Assembly (NCBI GenBank): GCA_020845575.1
Contig: JADLFL010000051.1
Span: 1 to 64,000 of the forward strand
DNA: 64,000 nt
Source: Acidobacteriota bacterium
Lineage (GTDB): Bacteria; Acidobacteriota; Vicinamibacteria; Vicinamibacterales; Vicinamibacteraceae
Reading direction: 5' to 3'
The position numbers and the translations under genes were made by a program. Shown in pieces: positions 7,941-17,294 of the stretch (within the stretch, counting starts at the first letter, position 1; the number at the start of each line of letters is the position of its first letter). Below the pieces are notes generated by a model that was given only the letters and a program-made list of their open reading frames with translations, did no database searches and was not told the DNA's origin.

Positions 7941-10900
7941 ATGCCCGGTACATCCGCTTCCTCCCTCTCCCTCCGCCACCTCCTCAAGAGCGCGGCCGCC
8001 ACGACAGGACTCGCGGCGGCGGGCACGCGCGTGGCGGGCCTCACCGACGCAGGCAAGGCGTTCGCCGTGGCCGCCGCGGCGCAGACCGGGCCCGCCGTCG
8101 TGGTGGTGCCGGGCGACAGGGACATCGACGCGTTCGTCAGTGACGTCCGCTTCTTCCTCGGCAGTCTCGACGGCCTGAGCCACGCGGCGCTGGACCGCGG
8201 CGTGCTGCCGCTCCCGTCGCCGGAAGTCGATCCCTATCGTGGGCTGTCGCCGCACTTCGACGTCGCTTCGACGCGCGCGCGCACACTCCACGCGTTGGCG
8301 GGCGGTCAGGCCCGCGTGGTCGTGGCCTCGGCCGCGGCGCTGCTGCCTCGACTCCCGGATCCCGACACGCTCATCGCCTCGTCGCTGGACCTGAAGCCGG
8401 GCGACGACATCGATCCGATGGACCTGGCGGAGATCCTCGTGCGCGCGGGCTTCTCGCGCGAGGAGCCCGTCGATCAGCACGGCGAGTTCTCGATCCGCGG
8501 CGGCGTGGCCGACATCTTCCCCGCCGGCGATCGCCTGCCAGTGCGCCTGGAGTTCATCGGCGACACGATCGAGTCGATCCGCCAGTTCGATCCCGCGACG
8601 CAGCGATCGGTGGCCGCCGTCGACCGCGTGACGATCGCGCCCGTCCGCGAGACCCCCGACACGCTCGACGCGCGCGAGGCGGATCGCCCTGCGACGTTCT
8701 TCACGTACCTCGGACGATCGTCGCGGCTGCGCCTGTTCGTGTCGGAGTTCGACAAGGTGCGAGAGGCGGGCGACAGCCGTTTCACGCGGCTGCTCGACAG
8801 CTACCAGGACGCGCTCGCCCGAGACGAGCGGCCTCTCGCGCCAGCGCGCCTGATGCTGCCGTGGCCCGACGTCATGTCGATGCTGCCGTCGGCGACGCGC
8901 CTCGAAACGTTCGCCGCAGACGACGGTATGCTCGGCGCTACCACAGAGGGGCGGGTCGGCCCTCCCAGCCCGACCGACACGCACGACCGCTACGTCTCGT
9001 GCCAGCCCGCCTCGACCTTCCACGGGCGCGTGCCCGCCTGGGTCGACGAGCTCCGCCGCGCGCGTGAGGATGGCGAGACATCGGTCTTCGTGGCCGAGAC
9101 GCAGGGCCGCGCGGATCGCGTCATCGAGATCCTCCGCGACTACGGCGTCGTCGCGGTCGACATCAGCCGCGCGGAGGTCTCGGGCAGCGCGCTGCTCGTC
9201 ACGACGGGACAACTCACGCAGGGCTTCCGTCTCACCGCCGCGGCCCTCCGGCTCTACGCCGAGACGGACATCTTCGACGAGGAGCGCGTCGGCCACCAGC
9301 GCCGCGCGTCTGCCGCGAAGGCCTTCCTCTCCGACTTCCGCGACCTCAAGGTCGGCGATCACGTCGTCCATGTGGACAACGGGATCGGCGTGTTCGTCGG
9401 GCTGAAGCAGATCGTCGTCGGGCACGAGACGCGCGAGTTCATGGAGCTGCGCTACGCGGGCGACGACAAGCTGTTCGTGCCCGTCGATCGCCTCGACCTG
9501 GTGCAGAAGTTCTCGGGCAGCGCCAGTCCCACGCTCGATCGTCTCGGAGGCACCACGTGGGAGAAGGCCAAGTCGCGCGTGAAGAAGGCCATGCGCGACA
9601 TGGCCGACGAGCTCCTGAAGCTCTACGCCGCGCGCAAGGCCGTGCAGGGCCACGCGTTCGGGCCCGACACGCACTGGCAGGAAGAATTCGAGTTGGCGTT
9701 TCCTTACGAGTTGACGCCCGATCAGGCGACGGCCGTCGCCGACATCAAGCGCGACATGGAATCGCCCGTGCCGATGGACCGCCTGTTGTGCGGCGACGTC
9801 GGGTTCGGCAAGACGGAAGTGGCGAGGCGCGCCGCGTTCACGGCCGGGAGGGACGGCAGGCAGGTGGCCGTCCTCGCGCCGACGACGGTGCTGGCGCTGC
9901 AGCACCTGAAGACGCTGCGCACGCGATTCGCGGCGTTCCCGGTGCGCATCGACATGGTCAGCCGCTTCCGCACCAGGGCGGAACAGACCGAGTCGCTCCA
10001 GCACCTGCGCGACGGCAAGCTGGACATCCTCGTCGGCACGCATCGCCTGCTGGCAAAGGACGTCGAGTTCCGCGATCTCGGGCTGCTCGTGGTCGATGAG
10101 GAGCAGCGCTTCGGCGTGACGCACAAGGAGCGCATCAAGCAGATGCGCAAGAAGGTCGACGTGCTCACGATGAGCGCGACGCCCATCCCGCGCACGCTCA
10201 ACATGTCGCTCGTCGGCATCCGCGACATGTCGGTGATCGAAACCGCGCCGCACGATCGGCAGGCCGTGCAGACGTCGGTGCTGCCGTTCGATCCGCAGAT
10301 CATCGGGTCGGCGATCGGCAAGGAGCTCGAACGCGGCGGCCAGGTGTACTTCGTCCACAACCGCGTGGAGTCCATCCATTCGATCGCGGGTCTCATCCAG
10401 CGCGTGGCGCCCGACGCGAAGATCGGCATCGGCCACGGCCAGATGGGAGAGGAGGCGCTCGAGAAGGTGATGGTGGACTTCATCGAGCGCCGCTACGACG
10501 TGCTGCTCGCGACGACGATCATCGAGAACGGGCTGGACATCCCCAACGCCAACACGATGATCATCAACCGCGCGGATCGCTACGGCCTCGGTCAGCTCTA
10601 TCAGTTGCGCGGCCGCGTGGGGCGATCGGACAGGCGCGCGTACGCGTACCTGCTGATTCCGCCCGTCGACGCGCTGTCGGAGGTGGCGCGCAAGCGGCTG
10701 GCGGCGATCAAGGAGTTCAGCGCGCTGGGCAGCGGATTCCGCATCGCCGCGCTCGACCTCGAGATTCGCGGCGCGGGCAACCTGCTCGGCGGCGAGCAGA
10801 GCGGTCACATCGAAGCCATCGGCTTCGAGATGTACACGAAGCTGCTCGAAGAGACGATCCGCGAACTGAAGGGCGAGGATCTCGAGGACGACCGTCGCGC

Positions 10901-11603
10901 CACGGTGAACCTGGGTGTGGAGTTCCGCATCGACGAGTCCTACATCGCCGACACCAACCAGCGGCTCGGCATCTACCGTCAGGTGGCGCAGGCGCGCACA
11001 GACGCGGAGATCGACCGCGTGCTGGAGGACGTGCGCGACAGGTACGGGCCGCTGCCCGAGTCGGTCCTGTGCCTGGCCGACCACGCCCGCATCCGCGCGC
11101 TGGCCGACAGGATGAAGATCGACTCGATCGAGAAGGAAGGGCAGACCGTCGTCTTCAAGTTCCGCGAGTCGGCGGCTGTCGATCCGCAGCGGTTGCTCGC
11201 CGTGGTCGACAGGCGCGTGGACCTGCGCCTGGTTCCCCCAGGCCACCTGAAGCTGGACCTGAGTCCGGATGGCGGTGTCGGCCGGGCTCGGAGAGCCGGC
11301 CCTACCGGAAATGCCGCGAATGCTGCGATGCCGAGAGTGCCCCACGGTAGGGCCGGCTCTCCTGGTAGGGCCGACTCTTCTGGTAGGGCCGGCTCTCCGA
11401 GCCCGGCCTTCACGACCCATCGCCCCGTCGCGCAGGGCGGCCAGCGCGGCCCCTCCTGGTGGACCGTCCGCGCCACGGCAGGGGAGGTCACCCCGGGCTT
11501 CACCAAGACCGAGGTCCTCAAGCCCATCCCCCTGGACCCCCGGGCTCCGGACGGCCTCTTCGCCCGCGTCACCCGCGTGATGCAGGACCTGTCGGATGAG
11601 TGA
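7941..11603 (+). CDS. mfd: Transcription-repair coupling factor Mfd
   Basis: The 1220-residue protein has the full Mfd layout: a UvrB-homology N-terminal region, an RNA-polymerase interaction domain near residues 470-540 (GDHVVHVDNGIGVFVGL), and a RecG-like SF2 motor with Walker A GDVGFGKT near residue 620, DEEQ near 718, SATPIPRTL and the TRG motif. A TRCF C-terminal domain follows. Mfd removes stalled RNA polymerase and recruits UvrA. About residues 1112-1157 are not part of the family: they are encoded by an inverted-repeat element (11280-11408) inserted in frame shortly before the C terminus, and after it the protein continues normally to LSDE. Confidence 0.97.
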   Translation: MPGTSASSLSLRHLLKSAAATTGLAAAGTRVAGLTDAGKAFAVAAAAQTGPAVVVVPGDRDIDAFVSDVRFFLGSLDGLSHAALDRGVLPLPSPEVDPYRGLSPHFDVASTRARTLHALAGGQARVVVASAAALLPRLPDPDTLIASSLDLKPGDDIDPMDLAEILVRAGFSREEPVDQHGEFSIRGGVADIFPAGDRLPVRLEFIGDTIESIRQFDPATQRSVAAVDRVTIAPVRETPDTLDAREADRPATFFTYLGRSSRLRLFVSEFDKVREAGDSRFTRLLDSYQDALARDERPLAPARLMLPWPDVMSMLPSATRLETFAADDGMLGATTEGRVGPPSPTDTHDRYVSCQPASTFHGRVPAWVDELRRAREDGETSVFVAETQGRADRVIEILRDYGVVAVDISRAEVSGSALLVTTGQLTQGFRLTAAALRLYAETDIFDEERVGHQRRASAAKAFLSDFRDLKVGDHVVHVDNGIGVFVGLKQIVVGHETREFMELRYAGDDKLFVPVDRLDLVQKFSGSASPTLDRLGGTTWEKAKSRVKKAMRDMADELLKLYAARKAVQGHAFGPDTHWQEEFELAFPYELTPDQATAVADIKRDMESPVPMDRLLCGDVGFGKTEVARRAAFTAGRDGRQVAVLAPTTVLALQHLKTLRTRFAAFPVRIDMVSRFRTRAEQTESLQHLRDGKLDILVGTHRLLAKDVEFRDLGLLVVDEEQRFGVTHKERIKQMRKKVDVLTMSATPIPRTLNMSLVGIRDMSVIETAPHDRQAVQTSVLPFDPQIIGSAIGKELERGGQVYFVHNRVESIHSIAGLIQRVAPDAKIGIGHGQMGEEALEKVMVDFIERRYDVLLATTIIENGLDIPNANTMIINRADRYGLGQLYQLRGRVGRSDRRAYAYLLIPPVDALSEVARKRLAAIKEFSALGSGFRIAALDLEIRGAGNLLGGEQSGHIEAIGFEMYTKLLEETIRELKGEDLEDDRRATVNLGVEFRIDESYIADTNQRLGIYRQVAQARTDAEIDRVLEDVRDRYGPLPESVLCLADHARIRALADRMKIDSIEKEGQTVVFKFRESAAVDPQRLLAVVDRRVDLRLVPPGHLKLDLSPDGGVGRARRAGPTGNAANAAMPRVPHGRAGSPGRADSSGRAGSPSPAFTTHRPVAQGGQRGPSWWTVRATAGEVTPGFTKTEVLKPIPLDPRAPDGLFARVTRVMQDLSDE
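11280..11408. repeat. Inverted-repeat element inside mfd
   Basis: Arms 11280-11306 and 11382-11408 are perfect 27-bp reverse complements. Each contains the unit GGTAGGGCCGGCTCTCC or its complement. Two more direct copies of that 17-bp unit (11346-11362, and a variant at 11364-11380) lie between the arms. Fragments of the same unit occur in intergenic DNA near 24735 and 62965. The element is translated in frame as a Gly/Arg/Ala/Ser-rich insert. Confidence 0.85.
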
Positions 11604-11697
11604 CCGGCAACCGGCAACCGGCAACCGGCAACCGGCAACCCGGCAACCCGGCAACCCGGCAACCCGGCAACGGGCAACGGGCAACGGGCAACCGGGT
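11604..11697. repeat. GGCAACC-type minisatellite
   Basis: About twelve tandem units of CGGCAAC, CCGGCAAC or GGGCAAC begin immediately after the mfd stop codon and fill most of the gap to the next gene. Related tracts appear at 20752-20820, 24155-24191 and, inside a gene, 38707-38738. The unit length varies between 7 and 8 bp, which suggests slippage. Confidence 0.85.
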
Positions 11698-11793
11698 AGT
11701 GGCCGGGTCCGACCCTACGCCCGTCCCGACTCCGTTCCCGGACGTCCAAGCAAAGATGCAGACCGGATGACCCGGCGTAAGATCATCGAAGCG

Positions 11794-12921
11794 ATGCCCC
11801 CAATGACACTCCGCAGGCTCGGCGCGGCGGCCCTCGTGGCCGGCCTCTTCGCCACAGGACTCCAGGCGGCCGACGTGATCGAGCAGGTGCTCGTCAAGGT
11901 CAACGGCGAGATTCTCACCAAGACCGACGTCGAGCAGCTCCAGGTGACGGCGCTCCGCGCCAGCAACCCGAATCTCTCGGCGGCCGACCTCGAGAACGAC
12001 GCCACCCTCCGCAAGCTCCTCGACGACGTGACCCCCCGCGTCATCGTCAACGCGATCGACGAGATGCTGCTCGTGCAGCGCGGCCGCGAGCTCGGGCTCA
12101 AGATGACAGACGAGCAGTTCAACGGCATCCTCGACAACATCCGCAAGGAGAACAAGCTCGACACCGAGGAGAAGTTCCAGACCGCGCTCTCGCAGGAGGG
12201 GCTCACGATCGCCGGCCTGCGCAAGACCTTCGAGAAGCAGATGCTCATCAGTCGCGTCCAGCAGCAGGACGTGTACTCCCGCATCAGCATCTCGGAGGAG
12301 GAATCGCGCGCCTACTACACCACGCACCGGGACGAGTTCCTCACCAACGAGTCCGTGACGCTCCGGGAGATCTTCGTGCGCGCCGCGACGACGGTGCCAG
12401 CGGAAGGTCCGTCGGCGGCGGCAGCTGCGATGGCAGGCGCCCGCGCGAAGATCGATCAGATCCGCCAGCGCGTGTTGAAGGAGGATTTCGGCACCGTGGC
12501 GGGCGAGGTCTCCGACGCGGCATCGAAGGCCAACGGCGGCCTCATCGGCCCGCTCGGCACCGAAGAACTCAACCCCGACATCCAGAAAGTGCTCACCGCG
12601 ATGAAGGTGGGCCAGGTGTCCGAGCCGCTCGACGCCGGCAACGGGTACCGCCTGCTCAAGCTCGACGTCCGCGTGCCGCGCAAGCAGGCGACGTTCGAGG
12701 AAGCGCGCGATCAGATCGCCGAGAAGGTGTTCAACCAGCGTCGCGCCGGCGAGGTGCTGAAGTACCTCGAGCGCCTCCGCGCGCAGGCCATCATCGAGTG
12801 GAAGAGCCCGACCCTCAAGGCGGCGTTCGATTCGGGTATTCAGCAGGCCGCCGCCGCGCTCGACGAGGCAACGAAGGCCCTCGAAGCCGGCACCGCCCCG
12901 AAGGCCGGCGCCACGCCGTGA
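11794..12921 (+). CDS. Periplasmic peptidyl-prolyl isomerase/chaperone, SurA-PpiC type
   Basis: ATG 11794 gives 375 residues with a signal peptide (TLRRLGAAALVAGLFATGLQ, then A-A). ATG 11803 is equally possible. The frame remains open upstream through the minisatellite, but that part is not expected to be coding. Residues 30-165 match the SurA N-terminal helical chaperone domain (VLVKVNGEILTKTDVEQL), and residues about 180-300 a parvulin domain (VTLREIFV, GPLGTEELNPDIQKVLTAMK, VSEPLDAGNGYRLLKL). It probably helps outer-membrane proteins fold. A TAAGAT at 11778-11783 could be a -10 box. The downstream dus gene overlaps its stop by 4 bp. Confidence 0.88.
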   Translation: MPPMTLRRLGAAALVAGLFATGLQAADVIEQVLVKVNGEILTKTDVEQLQVTALRASNPNLSAADLENDATLRKLLDDVTPRVIVNAIDEMLLVQRGRELGLKMTDEQFNGILDNIRKENKLDTEEKFQTALSQEGLTIAGLRKTFEKQMLISRVQQQDVYSRISISEEESRAYYTTHRDEFLTNESVTLREIFVRAATTVPAEGPSAAAAAMAGARAKIDQIRQRVLKEDFGTVAGEVSDAASKANGGLIGPLGTEELNPDIQKVLTAMKVGQVSEPLDAGNGYRLLKLDVRVPRKQATFEEARDQIAEKVFNQRRAGEVLKYLERLRAQAIIEWKSPTLKAAFDSGIQQAAAALDEATKALEAGTAPKAGATP

Positions 12922-14042
12922 CCCCCGGCGTCGCGTCGCCCGTTCCCGCATCGTCCGGATCCGATTCCGGTACGCGTCAGGCGCCGGCACCCTCACCGAA
13001 GATCGGGACGGTTGCGCTCGACACTCCCGTCGGCGTGGCGCCCATGGCGGGCATGACGGACACGGCGTTCCGTCGACTGGTCAAGCGACGCGGGGGCTGC
13101 GGGCTCGTGGTCACCGAGATGGTGAGCTCGGAAGGCCTCGTGCGCGGCATCGATCGCACGCTGGACTTCGCCGAGTACACCGAAGAGGAACGCCCCGTCT
13201 CCATCCAGATCTTCGGCGGCGATCCCGCGAAGATGGCCGACGCCGCGCGCATCGTCGAAGGCATGGGTGCCGACATCGTCGACATCAACATGGGCTGCCC
13301 GGTGCCGAAGATCTCGAAGCACCATGCAGGCTGCGCACTGATGCGCGATCCGCGGCACGCCGCGGCGATCGTCGAGGCGATGGCGCGCGCGGTCTCGATT
13401 CCCGTGACGGTGAAGATGCGCGCGGGGTGGAACGACGAGGAGGTCAATGCGCCCGTCCTTGCGCGCATGGTGGAGGACGCGGGCGCGGCTGCCGTCACCG
13501 TGCACGGCCGCACGGCGAAGCAGGCGTACACGGGCAGTTCCGACTGGTCGCTCATCGCGCACGTGGCCGAACAGGTGCGCATCCCGGTGTTCGGCAGCGG
13601 CGACTGCGTCGAGCCCGAACACGTCATCGAACGGTTACGCAGTGGACCTGAAGGCGTGCTCGTGGGCCGCGGCGTGCTGCGCAACCCGTGGATCCTCGCG
13701 CAGGCGGCAGACATCGCCGCCGGCCGCGCACCGCGTGCGGTGACGATGAGGGACCGCGGCGAGTTCCTGCTGGAGTACGTGGAGCTGCTGTTGAACGAAC
13801 GTGTGGACGAGGCCGCCGGCTTCCGTCACACCGCGCCCACGGCGCCGGACGTCGCCGATGCCGACTCCGCCCTGCGCGCGCCCGCGCGCGGCCGGGAGCG
13901 CTGGGTGATCAACAAGCTGCGCGCGCTGAACGGGTGGTACTCGAAGGGGTACGAAGGCGGCGCCCAGTTCCGCATGGCCATCAACACCGCCGAATCCATC
14001 CCGCAGGTCCGCGACCTCATCGCACGGTTTTTCCTGCGCTGA
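12918..14042 (+). CDS. dusB: tRNA dihydrouridine synthase (DusB-like)
   Basis: GTG 12918 overlaps the preceding stop (GTGA), giving 374 residues. The FMN-binding TIM-barrel motifs are present: VGVAPMAGMTDTAFR, EMVSSEGLVRG, the catalytic cysteine in INMGCPVPKI near residue 128, VKMRAGW, VHGRTAKQAYTG and GSGDC. The enzyme reduces specific uridines in the tRNA D-loop using NADPH. About 30 residues near 305-335 (HTAPTAPDVADADSALRAPA) look like a low-complexity insert before the helical C-terminal domain, which ends FRMAINT...FFLR. The assignment is secure; DusB versus DusA/C is by overall likeness. Confidence 0.93.
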   Translation: MTPGVASPVPASSGSDSGTRQAPAPSPKIGTVALDTPVGVAPMAGMTDTAFRRLVKRRGGCGLVVTEMVSSEGLVRGIDRTLDFAEYTEEERPVSIQIFGGDPAKMADAARIVEGMGADIVDINMGCPVPKISKHHAGCALMRDPRHAAAIVEAMARAVSIPVTVKMRAGWNDEEVNAPVLARMVEDAGAAAVTVHGRTAKQAYTGSSDWSLIAHVAEQVRIPVFGSGDCVEPEHVIERLRSGPEGVLVGRGVLRNPWILAQAADIAAGRAPRAVTMRDRGEFLLEYVELLLNERVDEAAGFRHTAPTAPDVADADSALRAPARGRERWVINKLRALNGWYSKGYEGGAQFRMAINTAESIPQVRDLIARFFLR

Positions 14043-14069
14043 CGGTCGCCACCCACGCCCGGACGTGAC

Positions 14070-14396
14070 CTACCTGAAGGCGTCGGTCATTTCGTAGTCG
14101 TAGATCAGCGCGGCTTCGGCGGCGGCGTTGAATTGCTCGCCAAGCGCCACGTGCAGCGGGTGCGACAGGTAGGCGCGCAACCCGGCCTCGTCCTCGAACT
14201 CCAGCAGCGCGCACCAGGGGAACGACGGGAACCCGCTCATCACGTACGCCACCGGATGCGCGATGTGCTGCGCGACGCGGAACGAGCGGACCGACGGAAT
14301 CTCGCGCCCCGCCGTCTGCATGGCCGCGAAGAGCGCGTCGCGCTCCTGGTCTGTCACGTCAGGGCGGGGCCGGAACAACACGACGTGCACGATCAT
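14070..14396 (-). CDS. Dabb-family (stress-responsive A/B barrel) protein
   Basis: The 108-residue protein begins MIVHVVLFRPRPDVT and contains YVMSGFPSFPWCALLEFEDEAGLRAYLSHPLHVAL, the classic dimeric alpha/beta barrel (Dabb) pattern with the conserved His-Pro-x-His. Such proteins are small cytoplasmic dimers, some with ring-cleaving or cyclase activity; most are uncharacterised. It is convergent with dusB, with 27 bp between the two genes. Confidence 0.85.
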   Translation of the reverse strand: MIVHVVLFRPRPDVTDQERDALFAAMQTAGREIPSVRSFRVAQHIAHPVAYVMSGFPSFPWCALLEFEDEAGLRAYLSHPLHVALGEQFNAAAEAALIYDYEMTDAFR

Positions 14397-14403
14397 GGAC
14401 ACG

Positions 14404-15315
14404 TCACTCCTCCGTCTTCCGGCGCTTCCTGTCGGCCGGCGGCAGGTCCCCAGCCCGCCATGTCCGTGTCTTGCGTTCCTGAGGCGGTCCCGAGCGTTCG
14501 CGCGGCGGCCCCGTGCGACCCGATGGCGGTCCCTTGCGCTCCCGTGGTGGTCCTGTGCGTTCCGACGGAGGTCCCTTGCGCTCGCGTGAGGGCGGCGCGC
14601 TGGCGGACCGCGCCGTCGCATCTCGACGCGTCGTCGAGCGATCGCCACGCCAGTCCGGTCGCGTGCCGCCTGCGGGCCTGGGTCGGTCTCCGCCAGCCTT
14701 CGGACCCCACGCCGGCTTCGGCGGTCGCGAACCCGGCGGTCGCGAGCCTGCCGCTTGTCGCTCGTCCTTCGCCGGCCAGTTCTTGCGCCGCTCCACGCCA
14801 TCAGGCCCCGTCGACGGTTTCCGCGCCCTGAGGCTGCTCGCCTCGACTGGCCGCTTGCCGTCCGGCTTGAACTCCCGTCGGGCCGGGCGCCTGTCAGCCC
14901 CGGGCCGGGGTGCTCCGTCCTGCGCGGGCCGCCCTCCATCACGCGGAGCCCATCCGCCGCCCTGGGGCCGTCCTTCCGTTCTCCGTCCCCCGTCCTTCAC
15001 CCAGGGTCCCCGTCCCTCGCTGGCCTGCTTCGCCCAGCGGGCGCGCTTCACGTCGCGAGGCACCTTGTACTGCTCGCGCGGGTCCTTGTGATTCCCGCCC
15101 GGCCGCCAGCTCGATCCGCGTCGGGGCGGTTTGCTCGCGTCCATGGCATCGCCCGGCGTCTCCCAGAGACGACCGCGCTGGAACCACTTGATGGCGGCAT
15201 CGGGGTGCTGACGCTGCAACTGCTTCAGCGTGGGCAGCAGATCCTCACGCAGCGGCGCGCGGAACGCCGTGGGCTGGTCGTTGACGATGATGGTCCAGAA
15301 CGCGCTGCGTGCCAT
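14404..15315 (-). CDS. Protein with short conserved N-terminal domain and long basic Pro/Arg-rich tail, unknown
   Basis: ATG 15315 gives 303 residues. The first 60 ([20 protein letters not shown] through KWFQRGRLW) have normal amino-acid composition and look like a small folded domain. The remaining 240 are highly basic and disordered, with Gly/Pro/Arg/Lys richness and a run of near-repeats of the type [14 protein letters not shown]. This composition is typical of RNA- or ribosome-associated proteins, but I do not recognise the family, so that is only an inference. It lies 7 bp upstream of the Dabb gene on the same strand. No clear Shine-Dalgarno sequence was seen. Confidence 0.6.
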   Translation of the reverse strand: MARSAFWTIIVNDQPTAFRAPLREDLLPTLKQLQRQHPDAAIKWFQRGRLWETPGDAMDASKPPRRGSSWRPGGNHKDPREQYKVPRDVKRARWAKQASEGRGPWVKDGGRRTEGRPQGGGWAPRDGGRPAQDGAPRPGADRRPARREFKPDGKRPVEASSLRARKPSTGPDGVERRKNWPAKDERQAAGSRPPGSRPPKPAWGPKAGGDRPRPAGGTRPDWRGDRSTTRRDATARSASAPPSRERKGPPSERTGPPRERKGPPSGRTGPPRERSGPPQERKTRTWRAGDLPPADRKRRKTEE

Positions 15316-15331
15316 GGGGAACAAGGATAGG

Positions 15332-16747
15332 TCAATCGCCGACGATGCCGTCGGCAAGGCCGAGGCGTTCGAGTCGCTTGATCTTCTCGACCAGGGTGGT
15401 TCGCTTCACGCCGAGCAACTCCGCGGCGCGGCTGCGATTGCGCTCGGTGCGCGCGAGCGCCTGCGCGATGAACACTCGTTCGACGGCAGCCAGTTCGCGT
15501 TCGAGGTCGATGCCCTGTTCGGGCAATGGCAGCGTGGCGCTGCGATCGTCGGGTCGATCGCCGCGCACGTCGGGCGGCAGCACGCTCACGTCGATCTGCG
15601 ATCGGCCCGGGCTCAGCGCCAGCGCACGCTCCACGGTGTTCTCGAGTTGCCGGATGTTGCCCGGCCAGTCGAAGGCCATCAATCGCCGCATGGCTTCCTG
15701 CGAGAACGTGACGTCGGTGCGCGGCGGCACGGCCTGCGCGCCGAGCCGGTGCAGCATGTCGCGCACCAGCAGCGGCACATCGTCTCGGCGCTCGCGCAGC
15801 GGCGGGAGTTGCACGGGGATGACGTTGAGGCGGTAGAACAGGTCTTCGCGGAACGTGCCCTGCTTCACCATCTCCTCGAGGTTCGCGTTGGTGGCCGCCA
15901 GCACGCGCACGTCGACGCGAACGGGCCGCGCATCGCCGATGCGCTCGATCTCCCGCTCCTGCAGCGCCCGCAGCAGTTTGGCCTGCAACGGCACTGGCAT
16001 CGTTCCGAGCTCGTCGAGGAAGAGCGTGCCGCGATGCGCGAGCTCGAAGCGTCCGGGACGCGAGGCGACGGCGCCCGTGAAGGCGCCCTTCACGTGGCCG
16101 AACAGCTCCGCCTCGAGGAGCGACTCGGGGATGGCGCTGCAGTTGAGCGCGACGAATCGTTCCGACGCGCGCGTGCTGAGCTGATGGATCGCCCGTGCCA
16201 CGAGCTCCTTGCCCGTGCCCGTCTCACCCAGAATCAGAATCGTGCTCGTCGTCGGCGCCACGGTCTCGACGATGGCGAAGACTTCCTGCATGGCGGGACT
16301 GCGACCCACGAGCTGGTCGAGGCGATACCGCTCGCGCAACTGCTCGCGCAGGTAGGTGTTCTCCGCCTGGAGCCGCCGCCGCTCATGCGCCCTGCCGAGC
16401 GCGAGATCGAGCTCGGCCAGCTGGAACGGCTTGGTGACGAAGTCGGCGGCACCCTGCCGGGTCGCCTCGACGGCCGCGCGGATCGACCCGTGTCCGGTCA
16501 CCACCAGCACGAGGATGTCCGGATAGCGGGCCCGCGCCGCCTCCAGCACCGCCGTCCCCTCGCCGTCGGGCAGCCGCAGGTCCGTCAACACGACGTCGAA
16601 GGCGAACCGCTCCAGATGCTCGAGCGCCTCCGCGACCGTCGACGCTTCGGTGACCTCATATCCGGACCCGGACAGGTAATCCGCCACTCCTCGACGGAAC
16701 GCCCCCTCATCGTCTACGAGCAGGAGGGGTTTGAGGGCCGGATTCAT
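15332..16747 (-). CDS. NtrC-family sigma-54-dependent response regulator
   Basis: ATG 16747 gives 471 residues. Order of domains: receiver ([10 protein letters not shown], phospho-acceptor Asp in [13 protein letters not shown], Lys in FVTKPFQ), AAA+ domain (Walker A GETGTGKE, the sigma-54 contact loop [16 protein letters not shown]), and a Fis-type helix-turn-helix at the C terminus ([24 protein letters not shown]). It should activate RNA polymerase-sigma-54 when phosphorylated. No cognate kinase is directly adjacent; the hybrid kinase at 18340-19875 is a candidate. A near-perfect sigma-54 promoter lies upstream of the sigma-factor gene at 17516. Confidence 0.95.
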   Translation of the reverse strand: MNPALKPLLLVDDEGAFRRGVADYLSGSGYEVTEASTVAEALEHLERFAFDVVLTDLRLPDGEGTAVLEAARARYPDILVLVVTGHGSIRAAVEATRQGAADFVTKPFQLAELDLALGRAHERRRLQAENTYLREQLRERYRLDQLVGRSPAMQEVFAIVETVAPTTSTILILGETGTGKELVARAIHQLSTRASERFVALNCSAIPESLLEAELFGHVKGAFTGAVASRPGRFELAHRGTLFLDELGTMPVPLQAKLLRALQEREIERIGDARPVRVDVRVLAATNANLEEMVKQGTFREDLFYRLNVIPVQLPPLRERRDDVPLLVRDMLHRLGAQAVPPRTDVTFSQEAMRRLMAFDWPGNIRQLENTVERALALSPGRSQIDVSVLPPDVRGDRPDDRSATLPLPEQGIDLERELAAVERVFIAQALARTERNRSRAAELLGVKRTTLVEKIKRLERLGLADGIVGD

Positions 16748-16818
16748 GAGAGCGCCAACATTTTGACACACCCGCCTTCGCGCTTGCACGCTACGGCGCA
16801 ACAAGCCCTGACAGTCGG

Positions 16819-17003
16819 GCGCGGAGGGTGGTGGCGGGGGACGCGACTTGTGGAGCCATCCGTCCGAAATCAGGAGATCCGTCGCGCAGGCGAGTCACAG
16901 GCGAGGGGCTGGGGGTCCCCACGCCTTTCACGAGATCCCGCGCCGGAGTGACGGATCTCCGGATGGCGGAACCAGGAGCGTCCCCCGACACCACCCTTCG
17001 CGC
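16819..17003 (+). mobile_element. MITE-like repeat with terminal inverted repeats, copy 1
   Basis: This 185-bp intergenic segment begins GCGCGGAGGGTGGTGG and ends with a 26-bp inverted copy carrying two mismatches. The same segment, roughly 85% identical by eye and in reverse orientation, recurs at 63014-63196. It encodes nothing, so it fits a non-autonomous transposable element. It occupies most of the 316-bp gap between the NtrC-type gene and the next small gene. Confidence 0.8.
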
Positions 17004-17063
17004 CCATCCACCGCAGCTCTGTAGTGCGCGCGCGCTCACTCCGATACATCCCCAGAACACGAC

Positions 17064-17294
17064 GTGCCAGTCATGACAAGCCTGGGCCCCCTCGCAGAAC
17101 TCTTCCATCGCCTCAACAATCATCTCGGCATCGTGCTGGTGAACGCCGAGCTGATCGAGGCGCGGACCGCCGACGCGGCCGCCCGCGCCCGCGCCGCCGA
17201 TGTCGTGCAGGCCGCCGTCGGTGCCCTCGACGCGGTGAAGGAAATCCGCAAGCAGCTCCCTGAGCACGTGATCAACCCTCCGTCAAAATACTGA
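17064..17294 (+). CDS. Small stand-alone histidine-kinase H-box (DHp-like) protein
   Basis: The 76-residue frame starts at GTG 17064, with ATG 17073 also possible. Residues 8-60 (LAELFHRLNNHLGIVLVNAEL followed by a second amphipathic helix) match the dimerisation/phosphotransfer helices of histidine kinases, including the His of the H-box followed by LNN. No ATPase domain follows; the frame stops at 17294. It could be a phosphotransfer adaptor or a remnant of a kinase. It lies between an NtrC-type regulator and a sigma factor, which makes a signalling role plausible. Low-to-moderate confidence that it is expressed. Confidence 0.5.
   Translation: MPVMTSLGPLAELFHRLNNHLGIVLVNAELIEARTADAAARARAADVVQAAVGALDAVKEIRKQLPEHVINPPSKY

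Noticed and set aside
7896-11684. Open frame of 1262 codons antisense to mfd
   Set aside because: Low-complexity Arg/Ala/His-rich translation caused by high GC opposite a clear mfd gene.
11604-11697. CRISPR-like tandem repeat array
   Set aside because: Units are only 7-8 bp with no spacers, so this is a minisatellite.
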